Part shown: piece after piece, positions 1-7,410 of the stretch | How positions within the stretch are numbered: the first letter of the stretch is position 1 | Layout: every line of letters starts with the position of its first letter | The notes under the pieces: generated by a model | Databases searched by the model: none | What the model saw: only the letters and a program-made list of their open reading frames with translations | What the model was told of the DNA's origin: nothing | Made by a program: the position numbers and the translations under genes | Assembly: GCA_031270865.1 (NCBI GenBank) | Contig: JAISWI010000011.1 | Location: 1 to 38,057, forward strand | Length of the DNA stretch: 38,057 nucleotides | Reading direction: 5' to 3' | Source of the DNA: Oscillospiraceae bacterium | GTDB taxonomy: Bacteria; Bacillota; Clostridia; Christensenellales; Aristaeellaceae

Positions 1-23
1 CGTCCCAACCTCCTTGTCTCTCC

Positions 24-83
24 TTTAGGGGAGATGTCGCTACGGCGACAGAGGGGGCGATGCCTTACCAACAGCGTCAGAGA
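24..83. repeat. Dispersed GGGGAGATG-type palindromic repeat, copy 1
   Basis: The stretch has the pattern TTTAGGGGAGATGTCGC, a short GCGACAGAGGGGGCGATGCC return arm, and a CAGCGTCAGAG end. Related copies occur at 8393-8452 and 18731-18822. The GATGTCGC/GCGACA arms can pair. No open reading frame is conserved between copies, so this is a non-coding dispersed repeat. Its function is unknown. Here, as at 8.4 kb, it lies just before an AT-core palindrome. Confidence 0.6.
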
Positions 84-178
84 GACGTAACAACCCGACA
101 ACGGGGCAGGAACCTTGCCAGCAGCGCCAGCGGTTACGACACGAGCCCACGACGAGAATACGCGCCGTGTGACAATGA

Positions 179-254
179 GACGGCCGTGACTGCGTTTCCT
201 ATAAAGTATATTTTTAGTTTTTACACTCTATAGGAAGTTGCTGTCACTGCCGTC
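179..254. repeat. AT-core palindrome family, copy 1
   Basis: An imperfect inverted repeat of about 76 bases. GC-rich outer arms carry iterated GTGAC/GTCAC words, the inner arms are TTTCCTATA and TATAGGAAG, and the centre is a roughly 25-base AT-only-like loop. The 3' flank (CACACCCACGCGCTCAAAA, then CAACAAAGGGG) is shared with the copy at 8667. There is no coding content. The family could be a miniature mobile element, a protein-binding palindrome or a replication-like site. The rest of the first 378 bases holds only this and the GGGGAGATG repeat. Confidence 0.65.
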
Positions 255-378
255 ACACCATCACACCCACGCGCTCAAAACAACAAAGGGGACGATACCC
301 GCCTCATTCCGGCATAACGCGCCGCGATCCGGGTACAATACGCTATGTAAGCCGTAAAATAAGGAGGCGCATTGCCAG

Positions 379-591
379 GTGGACAGACTTTCGTTGCTGC
401 TGGTTATACTGGGCGCGATCAACTGGGGTTTGATCGCGATATTCCAGTTTGATCTGGTGGGGTACCTGTTTGGCGGCCAGGGCGCGGTGCTCAGCCGCGT
501 GGTTTACGGCCTGATCGCGCTGGCGGGGCTGTGGTGCGTGTCGCTGCTGTTCCGCGACCACGACCGCGACAGGGACGCCGTCCGCGACTGA
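379..591 (+). CDS. DUF378-family small membrane protein
   Basis: A 70-residue protein starting at GTG, with an AAGGAGG ribosome binding site at 361-367. Two hydrophobic segments (about residues 5-25 and 36-58) flank a short loop containing FGGQGA. The INWGLIAIF and FDLVGYLFGG motifs are typical of DUF378 (B. subtilis YuzA-like) proteins. The C-terminus is a charged DRDRDAVRD tail. The family is found in many Bacillota and has no established function; it presumably sits in the cytoplasmic membrane. The gene is monocistronic, with a hairpin terminator about 45 bases downstream. Confidence 0.85.
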   Translation: MDRLSLLLVILGAINWGLIAIFQFDLVGYLFGGQGAVLSRVVYGLIALAGLWCVSLLFRDHDRDRDAVRD

Positions 592-636
592 CCGACCTTA
601 CCAAACATACCAACTAAACCAAACCCGCCAAACCAT

Positions 637-660
637 AGCCTCCGCCCATTAGCGGGGGCT
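637..660. terminator. Hairpin terminator between convergent genes
   Basis: A 9-bp stem (AGCCTCCGC with GCGGGGGCT, one G-U pair) and a 6-base loop lie between the DUF378 gene and the convergent acetyltransferase. The U-tract is weak (TATCCTTA). It could serve both strands. Confidence 0.6.
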
Positions 661-685
661 TATCCTTATCAAATCATAATCGCGC

Positions 686-1492
686 TCATACGTCCATCCC
701 CGGATACAGCACGGCCTGGCCCGTCTGCTGGAATCCCTCCGCCTTGAAGAATTCAGCGGCCGCCGTGTTCCTAAGCCATACCCGCGCGGTCAGGCTGCGG
801 CACTGCTCCTCGTACAGGTACTGCCTCGCCCCGGCCAGCAGCGCCCGCGCCACACCCCTCCTGCGGCATCGCGGCGCGGTATACAGCATCAGCACCCTGC
901 CCTCCGCGCCATACCCGGTCACTATGGTCTCGCCCAGTATCTCCTCCTCTTCCAGCACGCCTATCGACGCGAACGCCGTGTTCCCCATCGCCTTGTCCAG
1001 CCAGTCCAGCGAGTGCCGCGTCACGCTGTACGGGTTGACCCTGGCCAGCAAACCCTCGCGCCGCTCGCTCGTGTCCAGGTTCGTGAACGCCAGGCGGCAT
1101 CCCACCGGCGGCTTGGGCCCCCAATCCCCATCCTTGAGTATCTCGCGCGTGACCACCTCCGCGTCGTCGTTATGGAATCCCTGCTCGGTAAAGTAGAGCA
1201 GCCGCTCGGGATCCCTGGGGCTGCATGACGCGTAGACCCGCGCCGGCAGATCGGGCTTTAAGCGGCGCAGCATCATCGCGCGGGTGAACGCGGCCCCGAA
1301 CAGAAGGTCCCGCGCCCTGGCAAACGCCTCGATGATAAGGTAGTAGTTCAGCGGCCTGTCCGGCAGTATCTGGCGGTTGACATATTCGACGACCGCGGCC
1401 ATGCCCAAGCGCTGCCCGCCATCGTCGGCGGCGACAAATATATTCTCACGGGGCGCGCCGCTCATAGCCGACTGCCCCATATCAATGCGCAA
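686..1492 (-). CDS. GNAT-family N-acetyltransferase
   Basis: About 268 residues. The C-terminal half is a clear GNAT fold: a beta strand with VLMLYTAPRCRRRGVARALL (the R/Q-x-x-G-x-G/A acetyl-CoA loop), then LRNTAAAEFFKAEGF, the family's typical final helix and strand. The N-terminal half may be a second, degenerate GNAT-like lobe. The substrate cannot be predicted. I place the start at TTG 1492 because GAGGG lies six bases upstream; ATG at 1480 or 1465 is possible but lacks a good ribosome binding site. The open frame continues upstream to 2080 but there runs antisense through the cysteine-rich gene and is not real. A sigma-A-type promoter lies at 1544-1572. Confidence 0.8.
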   Translation of the reverse strand: MRIDMGQSAMSGAPRENIFVAADDGGQRLGMAAVVEYVNRQILPDRPLNYYLIIEAFARARDLLFGAAFTRAMMLRRLKPDLPARVYASCSPRDPERLLYFTEQGFHNDDAEVVTREILKDGDWGPKPPVGCRLAFTNLDTSERREGLLARVNPYSVTRHSLDWLDKAMGNTAFASIGVLEEEEILGETIVTGYGAEGRVLMLYTAPRCRRRGVARALLAGARQYLYEEQCRSLTARVWLRNTAAAEFFKAEGFQQTGQAVLYPGMDV

Positions 1493-1543
1493 TATCAGCC
1501 CTCGCTTTGATCCAGTGTCGGCCCGTTGAATACCGTTGCCCTC

Positions 1544-1572
1544 ATTATAAATTGGGTCCGCGCCTTTGTCCA
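1544..1572 (-). promoter_or_regulatory. Sigma-A-type promoter for the acetyltransferase
   Basis: On the minus strand TGGACA and a perfect TATAAT are separated by exactly 17 bases. The -10 box lies about 50 bases before the proposed TTG start. It falls in the divergent gap shared with the cysteine-rich gene starting at 1649. Confidence 0.7.
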
Positions 1573-1600
1573 GATTAACGTAGGCTTTACCAAAATCGGC

Positions 1601-1627
1601 ACCCTTATTCAATTCGGGCATAATGTG
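1601..1627 (+). promoter_or_regulatory. SigK-like promoter of cysteine-rich gene A
   Basis: AC (1601-1602), 16 bases, then CATAATGTG (1619-1627). This matches the SigK consensus AC-N16/17-CATAnnnTA except at the last base. The box ends 22 bases before ATG 1649. CATAAT could also be read as a sigma-A -10, but there is no good -35. Confidence 0.45.
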
Positions 1628-1648
1628 GAAACTGAGGGAGGGGATAGA

Positions 1649-3448
1649 ATGTACTGCATGCAGGTATGCGAAACCAAAAAGACCCTGTACGGCGTGCCGT
1701 TGGAGCCGCTGCCCAACCCCACGCTGTTCGACGACTGCGCCCAGGAGAACTGCGCCTCGGACGATCCTCAGACCGGGCGGGGCTGCCTGTTCGACGACTT
1801 CGACCCCGACGTGTTCAACAAGCCGTGCTGCAAGAGCGGCTGCTGCGCGATATGCTCCAGGATCGGCGACGACGCGCCGTACCTGGTCCCGCACGTGATA
1901 TCGTGCATGGAGCCGTGGCCCTACGCCGCGTCCACATGCCCGGGCACGGGCCGCTGCCTCAACCATTCCATCCGGATACGGATCAACCCGCTGCCCACAT
2001 GCCTGTGCCACCCAACGGACTACATAATCCCGCTGCCCGTGCCGCCCGGACCCGACACCGACTGCTACGCTATCCCGCATAGCGACGTCTGCTGCATTAC
2101 CGCCGGAAACATAGAAAACGAGCCGACCGGCTATAAGCCGCTATGCATACGCGTTCGCGGCGTGCCCTCCGTCGAGTTCGTCGAGCCCGCGGGCAGCACG
2201 ATCTCCTACGTCAACGACCCGAACGGCTACTACCTGTACGCCCGCCCGACCATCCACCTGGAGATTCTGCTGCAGGATTGCTGCGGGTACCTGTTCACTG
2301 TCAAGTCGTCATACAGGTTCCTGAACACGATGCTGCTGACATTCCCGCTGCACTGCAGGCTATGCGAGCTGGGCGAAGCCAACATCTACCTGAAGACGAA
2401 AATCCAGCTGTGCGACGCGTCCCCCGACCTGATAACCCCCGGGCTGAACGGCCAGACCATGTTCGACTTCACCGTGAACCTCTCCGTGGACGCGTGTATA
2501 GTCAAGCACATACCCTACGACGCGTGCGGCGCGGCGAGCGCGTGCCTGCCCTCTCTGGTCAACGGCGCTAACAACGTATCCGACCCGGAGAGCGTTCTCG
2601 CGCTGGACGCGCCGTACATGGTGCCGTTCCCGATCGCGTGCCGCAGGTTCCGCTCGGAGCGCGAGGCGACCTACGGTCCGGGCGGCGTGCCCGTATACAC
2701 ATGCGTCTCCGTCGGCGTGAACATGCCGCCGCTGCCTGGCGTCGGGCCATGGACGGTCATCACCGTAGGCTCGACAGGCCAGACGCGGGTTCAATTCGAC
2801 GACTGCCTGCCCAGCCCGTGCGATATCGCGGCGACGCTGCCATGCCTGTCCCCGCGGGCGTGCTGCGAGAAACACAGGGAGAACTGCTCCTCCCACATCC
2901 TGGAGCTATCATTGCGGACACAGATGGCCATAACGGTGAGGGACTCGCTGGGGGACACCTATACCGTCAGCGTCGACACCGAGATGCCCTTCAACATCAA
3001 CCTGGGCACGGCATGGAGGAACATCTGCCGCGCGTGGCTATATGTTAAGACCAAGTTCAGCCTGTGCGGTGGGGAGATCATGGTCGCCGGGCCAGGCGCT
3101 GTGGGATTGCCCATCGACACGCTCATCGAGGCGTGCGTGATGAAGCTGGTGCCGTACCAGATCACGGGCAAGGACCCGCACTGCAACCTGGGCCCGTGGT
3201 ATTACCGCAACTACTGCGCGGACGGTTTCAGGGAGAACTGCGCGGCGCTGCCAGCCTCGCTTGAGGGCGCGTCGCCGGAAGAAGCCGCCGCCCAACGTCC
3301 CGCGCCTGAGCCCGCGCCATCCCTGCCTGAGGACGCCGACACGTACGAATATTACCCGGACGAAGCCATACCAACCGGGACCAGGCCCTCGCCGGCCCGT
3401 CCCATTCGCGGGCCCGTGCCTGCCGGATGCCGCAAAAACAGGCGGTAA
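1649..3448 (+). CDS. Cysteine-rich two-domain protein (family member A)
   Basis: 599 residues, starting at ATG 1649 with GGGAGGGGAT upstream. I do not recognise a named family. The protein contains the window's cysteine-rich domain twice: residues about 20-310 and 320-530. Each copy has a DAPYLVP/DAPYMVP segment, a CIRVRGV-type strand, a hydrophobic strand pair around a DCCGYLFTVKSS or DSLGDTYTVSV turn, an (I/L)YxKTK(I/F)xLC strand and a closing ACIVKHIPYD or EACVMKLVPYQ strand. The N-terminus has CC/C clusters (PCCKSGCCAICSR). The C-terminal 70 residues are a Pro/Glu-rich, probably disordered tail ending in basic residues. No signal peptide or membrane segment is seen. It is divergent from the acetyltransferase. 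Confidence 0.85.
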   Translation: MYCMQVCETKKTLYGVPLEPLPNPTLFDDCAQENCASDDPQTGRGCLFDDFDPDVFNKPCCKSGCCAICSRIGDDAPYLVPHVISCMEPWPYAASTCPGTGRCLNHSIRIRINPLPTCLCHPTDYIIPLPVPPGPDTDCYAIPHSDVCCITAGNIENEPTGYKPLCIRVRGVPSVEFVEPAGSTISYVNDPNGYYLYARPTIHLEILLQDCCGYLFTVKSSYRFLNTMLLTFPLHCRLCELGEANIYLKTKIQLCDASPDLITPGLNGQTMFDFTVNLSVDACIVKHIPYDACGAASACLPSLVNGANNVSDPESVLALDAPYMVPFPIACRRFRSEREATYGPGGVPVYTCVSVGVNMPPLPGVGPWTVITVGSTGQTRVQFDDCLPSPCDIAATLPCLSPRACCEKHRENCSSHILELSLRTQMAITVRDSLGDTYTVSVDTEMPFNINLGTAWRNICRAWLYVKTKFSLCGGEIMVAGPGAVGLPIDTLIEACVMKLVPYQITGKDPHCNLGPWYYRNYCADGFRENCAALPASLEGASPEEAAAQRPAPEPAPSLPEDADTYEYYPDEAIPTGTRPSPARPIRGPVPAGCRKNRR

Positions 3449-3587
3449 TCCCTCCGGCAAACCCTGGTTTATGCCTTTCGGCACGGCGGCCCGCCGCCCT
3501 ACATGGACAAAAACGGCATGGCCGCGTAATCGCCCCCAACCCGTAAAACCCAACGCCACCAACAAAAAACATGATCAGCAAACCAAG

Positions 3588-3613
3588 ACGCGCCGGGATG
3601 ACCGGCGCGTTTT
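3588..3613 (+). terminator. Rho-independent terminator after cysteine-rich gene A
   Basis: Perfect 9-bp stem ACGCGCCGG / CCGGCGCGT with a GATGA loop followed by TTTC. It lies about 140 bases after the stop of gene A and before the promoter of gene B. The rest of the 270-base gap is featureless. Confidence 0.75.
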
Positions 3614-3670
3614 CGGTTGTCCAGCGCGGACGGACAGCCCCCGCCGATTTATAATTACCCGCCATTTTTG

Positions 3671-3698
3671 ACCATATCGCGCCCCGGCACATAACATG
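3671..3698 (+). promoter_or_regulatory. SigK-like promoter of cysteine-rich gene B
   Basis: AC (3671-3672), 17 bases, then CATAACATG (3690-3698): one mismatch to AC-N16/17-CATAnnnTA. The box ends 22 bases before ATG 3720, the same spacing as gene A. The following ATGCAAGC-GAGGAGGGATTT stretch is nearly identical upstream of gene D. Confidence 0.45.
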
Positions 3699-3719
3699 CA
3701 AGCGAGGAGGGATTTCCTA

Positions 3720-4820
3720 ATGAGTCAAAGCTACATAGACACAACGAATGGTTACACGAACCTTGTCAACCCCCAGGTGTATGACCCCGCGAAGAACCTG
3801 GCGTGCGGTTGGAAATGGACCTGTATGGACCCGTGCTGCGGAGACGCGGCGGGCGCCTGGCCTAGCAGCCGGTGTTCCTGCTGCGACGCGTGCGATTCCG
3901 GCGACGATGACGGCGACACGCCGCAAGGCGACGAAGACGTCCCATCGGATAATGGTTACACCGACGAGCCGTGCTGCTACAACGGCACATGCTGTCCGTG
4001 CAAATCTATTTCCGGCGACGCCCCGGCGCTCTATCCCCGCGCGATCGGCTGCGGCCGCAGGCACATCTGCAAGTCCATCAAGACCTTGCCGCTGTGCGCC
4101 GAACAACTGGATGTAGGCGTTAACGGCGGTTACGCGGACCTGCCTGGCCGCCCGCCCCACACGATAGTTTGCGTCCGCGCTACCGGCGCGTCTATCGTAC
4201 AGCTTGAGGACTGCCTGGGCGTCAACGACCTGAACCTTATCAACCCGAACTGCAACAGCTACAACCTGTGGCTGCGGTTCAAGATTCCGGTCGAGTGCAT
4301 CATCCGCGACTGCTCCGGGTACCTGTACTGCCTCAAGAGCTTCTTCACGGAACTGGTGAAGATTCCGCTGACCGCGCGTATCCACAACCTGGGCGACGCA
4401 CTGGTCTACACCAAGGTGCGCGTGCGCCTGTGCTACCCCAACAAGGCCGAGGCCGTGCCGCTGTATGACGCCGAAGGCGAAATCGGGCGCGGACCCAGCT
4501 TCTGCGGCGACGTCTGCGCGGGCCCGACAGCGTTCAACTGCATCGACTCCATCGTCAAGGGCGCGTTCCCGGACGAGGACCGCAGTGAGCTGGCCGCCTG
4601 CCTGCTGGAAGAAGACGCCGCGAAGGGATGCCACTACGAGTATACATTCGGCACCTACAGCTGCGTGAACGCGGACGATCCCAACGGGCCCGACCTGCGC
4701 GAGCGCTGCTCGAACGGCAACCCGAAGCTGGATATCCTCATCGAGGCGTGCCTGGTGCGCTTGGTGCCCGCCGGAGCCGGGGATGACCCCTACGCCTGCG
4801 TGCCCACTGGAGGTAACTAA
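3720..4820 (+). CDS. Cysteine-rich paralogue B
   Basis: 366 residues. I prefer ATG 3720 (AGGAGGG at 3705-3711) over the ATG at 3696, which lies before that ribosome binding site. The order of motifs is: an N-terminal segment with ACGWKWTCMDPCCGD and CSCCDACD; an acidic spacer; PCCYNGTCCPCKSISGD; IGCGRRHICK; LPGRPPHTIVCVRATG; a strand pair around IIRDCSGYLYCLKS; YTKVRVRLCYP; and a closing LIEACLVRLVPAG strand. It has no signal peptide or transmembrane segment. It is closest to gene C (shared NLACGWKWTCMDPCCGD and CSNGNPKLDILIEAC), so the two look like a tandem duplication. Function unknown; a structural, disulfide- or metal-rich protein is an inference. Confidence 0.85.
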   Translation: MSQSYIDTTNGYTNLVNPQVYDPAKNLACGWKWTCMDPCCGDAAGAWPSSRCSCCDACDSGDDDGDTPQGDEDVPSDNGYTDEPCCYNGTCCPCKSISGDAPALYPRAIGCGRRHICKSIKTLPLCAEQLDVGVNGGYADLPGRPPHTIVCVRATGASIVQLEDCLGVNDLNLINPNCNSYNLWLRFKIPVECIIRDCSGYLYCLKSFFTELVKIPLTARIHNLGDALVYTKVRVRLCYPNKAEAVPLYDAEGEIGRGPSFCGDVCAGPTAFNCIDSIVKGAFPDEDRSELAACLLEEDAAKGCHYEYTFGTYSCVNADDPNGPDLRERCSNGNPKLDILIEACLVRLVPAGAGDDPYACVPTGGN

Positions 4821-4945
4821 CCGCCGACTCCGGTTAGCCATAAAGTCAGGTTAGTGTAACTACACACTAATGATCCATAAACTACCCGCGAGCCAGGGCA
4901 GCCTGGCGCTTCCGGCCCGCGCCGGAACAAACGCTACGTAAGAAG

Positions 4946-4975
4946 AAGGCCGCGATGATCAGTCGCGGCCTTTCG
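4946..4975 (+). terminator. Hairpin terminator between genes B and C
   Basis: Perfect 10-bp stem AAGGCCGCGA / TCGCGGCCTT with a 7-base loop and a short T run. It implies that gene C has its own promoter or depends on read-through. The remaining gap (4821-5108) shows nothing else except the 5068-5092 inverted repeat. Confidence 0.65.
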
Positions 4976-5067
4976 AGGCGGCCGGAGCTCGTCCCACGTT
5001 TGGTTGAGGAGGGGAAGAGCCCGACCCCGTCGGCGGCGCTGGCCTGGCCCGTCGCCGAGGCGTGGAA

Positions 5068-5092
5068 CTATTAATGCTTATCCAATTAATAG
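5068..5092. promoter_or_regulatory. Inverted repeat before cysteine-rich gene C
   Basis: CTATTAA and TTAATAG arms (7 bp, perfect) are separated by 11 bases, in an AT-rich island immediately upstream of the AGAAGAGGGG ribosome binding site of gene C. This is where the SigK-like box sits in genes A, B and D, but no CATA box is present here. It could be an operator or a divergent promoter core. Confidence 0.35.
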
Positions 5093-5108
5093 AAGAGGGG
5101 TTCAGTTT

Positions 5109-6284
5109 ATGAGTCAGCAATATTTCAACAGCGACGGCACCCCGTTCACCAACCTGACAAACGCGCAAGTGTATGACGCGAGCAAGAACCTGGCGTGCGG
5201 ATGGAAATGGACCTGTATGGACCCGTGCTGCGGCGACACTACCGGCGCGTGGCCGAACAACCGCTGCTCATGCTGCGATCTATGCGACTCCAGCATCGAT
5301 GAGAACGACATCCCGCCCAGCAACGGCGGGGAGACCGACGACAGCGATGACAGCTACTCGAAGGACCCCTGCTGCTATAACGGCACATGCTGCCCCTGCA
5401 AAGCCATCTCAGGCGACGCGCCGCCGCTGTACCCCCAGTCCATCGGCTGCGGGCGCAGGCACGTTTGCAAGATCATAAAGACGCTGCCGCTGTGCGCGGA
5501 ACAGCTTGACGAAGGCACCGACGGCCACCACACCGACCTGCCCGGCCGCCCGCCCCACACGATCGTTTGCGTAAGGGCGACCGGCGCTCATATGGTGCAG
5601 TATGACCAGGACTGCCTGGACTATAACAACACCGACTATACCCTGACCGGCACCGATTACACCGACCTCAACCTGATCAACCCGGACTGCCACCAGTATA
5701 ACCTGTGGGTCCGCTTCAAGGTCCCGCTGGAAGTTATCGTGCGCGACTGCTCGGGCTACCTGTATTGCCTGCGCAGCTTCCTGACCGAACTGGTGCGCAT
5801 CCCGCTGACCGCGCAGATACATAACCTGAGCAACCCGTACCTCTACACGAAGGTGCGCGTGCGCCTGTGCTACCCCAACCAGGCCGAGGCCACCACGCTC
5901 TACCTGGCCGACGGCGACCCCCTTGGCGAGGAATACACCGGCCCGGAACAGTGCGCCCCCGACCTCGTTGGCCCCACGTTCGGCTTCAACGTCATCGACA
6001 GGATCACCGACAACGCCTTCCGCGCCGAGGATCAGGACTCCCTCGCGCAATGCCTGCTGGAGCTCAACAAGCCCGAGGACGAGAGGGAATGCCACTGGCA
6101 TTATACCTTCGGCACCCACGCGTGCGTGGAGCGCGACGACCCCGCCGGCCCCAACCTCAAGGACCGCTGCTCGAACGGCAACCCGAAGCTGGATATCCTC
6201 ATCGAGGCCTGCGTAACCATCATGGTGCCGGGCGAGGAAGGCGCCAGCGGCGGCTACCTGGTATGCAACAGGACCACGGGCTGA
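5109..6284 (+). CDS. Cysteine-rich paralogue C
   Basis: 391 residues, ATG 5109 after AGAAGAGGGG. The whole-length motif order matches gene B: NLACGWKWTCMDPCCGD, CSCCDLCD, an acidic linker, PCCYNGTCCPCKAISGD, IGCGRRHVCK, LPGRPPHTIVCVRATG, IVRDCSGYLYCLRS, YTKVRVRLCYP, and LIEACVTIMVPG. Compared with B it has a longer insertion (about residues 165-185, with repeated DYT/TD pairs) after the LPGRPPHT strand. No export signal. It is the second member of the B/C tandem pair. A frame that opens upstream at 5004 lacks a ribosome binding site and runs through the terminator region, so I did not use it. Confidence 0.85.
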   Translation: MSQQYFNSDGTPFTNLTNAQVYDASKNLACGWKWTCMDPCCGDTTGAWPNNRCSCCDLCDSSIDENDIPPSNGGETDDSDDSYSKDPCCYNGTCCPCKAISGDAPPLYPQSIGCGRRHVCKIIKTLPLCAEQLDEGTDGHHTDLPGRPPHTIVCVRATGAHMVQYDQDCLDYNNTDYTLTGTDYTDLNLINPDCHQYNLWVRFKVPLEVIVRDCSGYLYCLRSFLTELVRIPLTAQIHNLSNPYLYTKVRVRLCYPNQAEATTLYLADGDPLGEEYTGPEQCAPDLVGPTFGFNVIDRITDNAFRAEDQDSLAQCLLELNKPEDERECHWHYTFGTHACVERDDPAGPNLKDRCSNGNPKLDILIEACVTIMVPGEEGASGGYLVCNRTTG

Positions 6285-6313
6285 TAGCCTGACATAACTA
6301 CTGGCGCGGCCAG

Positions 6314-6339
6314 CCGGGTTAGCCCATGGGCTAACCCGG
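6314..6339. repeat. 26-bp perfect palindrome downstream of gene C
   Basis: CCGGGTTAGCCCA followed directly by its exact reverse complement, 29 bases after the stop of gene C. There is no T run, so it is a poor intrinsic terminator. It may be an mRNA 3'-end hairpin or a dimer-binding site. Confidence 0.6.
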
Positions 6340-6417
6340 GGGACGCGCCGACCAGCCTGGCCGCCGGCGCGAACAAGGAAGCCGATGGACAGCAAGCCCC
6401 TCCGCCTTGCCTTAGCG

Positions 6418-6446
6418 CGCCCCGCGACGCAATAATAAGCGGGGCG
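6418..6446 (+). terminator. GC-rich hairpin before gene D
   Basis: 8-bp stem CGCCCCGC / GCGGGGCG with a 13-base loop, lying just upstream of the gene D promoter-like box. It lacks a T tract, so its terminator role is uncertain. Confidence 0.35.
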
Positions 6447-6453
6447 TACACGC

Positions 6454-6480
6454 ACCGCGCCACGGCGCGAGCGTATCATG
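6454..6480 (+). promoter_or_regulatory. Degenerate SigK-like promoter of gene D
   Basis: AC (6454-6455), 16 bases, then CGTATCATG (6472-6480), ending 21 bases before ATG 6501. The -10 is weaker than in genes A, B and F. Position and the following ATGCAAGC...GAGGAGGGATTT context match the gene B promoter. Confidence 0.3.
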
Positions 6481-6500
6481 CAAGCAGAGGAGGGATTTGC

Positions 6501-7343
6501 ATGAACATCAATCCTTTTTGCGCCGGCGGTTTATACCCCGCCCAGCCATGGCCCTACGGCCCCGGATGTGATTGCTGCGACGCCTCGGCGTGCGCGGAAT
6601 GCGATCCGATCGCTCCCAACGACTCGCCCGACCACCCGACCCGGCCCTGCTGCAGCGGGGGGAACTGCTCGCAGTGCCAGTGCGTATCCGGCGACATACC
6701 ATGGCTGATGCCCAAGGCCGTAGGCTGCGGGCGCATACACCGCTGCGCGGATACCTGGAACGACCCGCCACTGCCCAGCCCCGTCCCCGGCAGCCACAAC
6801 AACCTGGTACTGACAGTGAATACAGCGCACCCGAACCTGGCCGACCAGCTGGACGGAACCCGGCTGCCCGGTCGCCCGCCGCATACCATCACCTGCGTCC
6901 ACGCCATGGGCGTCCACTCATGGGCGCGGCCAGCGGCCACGCCGGAATACACATGCGGCAGCGCGAACTCCAACGTCCAGGTCGACGGTTACGATTTGAT
7001 ACTGCGCGTAGAGATACCGCTTGAGCTGATAGTCCGCGACTGCTGCGGCTATCAATACTGCCTCAGGTCTTACATACAGGATGAGGTTCGGATACCCATG
7101 TGTGTCCGCGCGGAGCAGGTCAGGGCCACCAGCGATTACCTCTTCCTCAAGGCCCGCGTCCGGTTATGCTCGCCCTACAGCGTCCCGGCGGCCAGCAGCT
7201 CGAACTACCCGGCCAACCAGATCCCGATCGGAGGGGACGGGCTGCGCCTTGAGATGCTCGTGGAGGCGTGCGTAGTCAAGCTGGTGCCGTACGGCGTGCT
7301 CGGGTTCGACCCGTACTCATGCCAGCCGCCCAAGTATAACTGA
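6501..7343 (+). CDS. Cysteine-rich paralogue D
   Basis: 280 residues, ATG 6501 after GAGGAGGG. The N-terminus is short and Pro/Cys-rich (FCAGGLYPAQPWPYGPGCDC). Then come PCCSGGNCSQCQCVSGDIP, VGCGRIHRCAD, LPGRPPHTITCVHAMG, a strand pair around VRDCCGYQYCLRSY, FLKARVRLCSPYSVP and the closing EACVVKLVPYG. It is most similar to gene E (shared CAGG-YP-QP start, GDIPW, CVHA-G, LCSPYSVP/LCEPYSVP, YGVLG-DP end). No signal peptide. Genes D and E are 67 bases apart with no clear terminator and are probably co-transcribed. Confidence 0.85.
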   Translation: MNINPFCAGGLYPAQPWPYGPGCDCCDASACAECDPIAPNDSPDHPTRPCCSGGNCSQCQCVSGDIPWLMPKAVGCGRIHRCADTWNDPPLPSPVPGSHNNLVLTVNTAHPNLADQLDGTRLPGRPPHTITCVHAMGVHSWARPAATPEYTCGSANSNVQVDGYDLILRVEIPLELIVRDCCGYQYCLRSYIQDEVRIPMCVRAEQVRATSDYLFLKARVRLCSPYSVPAASSSNYPANQIPIGGDGLRLEMLVEACVVKLVPYGVLGFDPYSCQPPKYN

Positions 7344-7410
7344 CAGCCGCGGACCCCGGCGCCGGCGTTCCGCGCCAAGACGCGCCTAACGCGCATTGAG
7401 GAGGAGGCAC

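Noticed and set aside
1493-2080. Long N-terminal extension of the minus-strand acetyltransferase frame
   Set aside because: It is antisense to the cysteine-rich gene A, has no ribosome binding site and a repetitive Val/Arg-rich composition typical of a shadow frame.
3717-4841. Minus-strand open frame of 374 residues opposite cysteine-rich gene B
   Set aside because: It is the mirror of a real gene in a high-GC genome, with no conserved motif, and similar mirrors lie opposite genes C, D and E.
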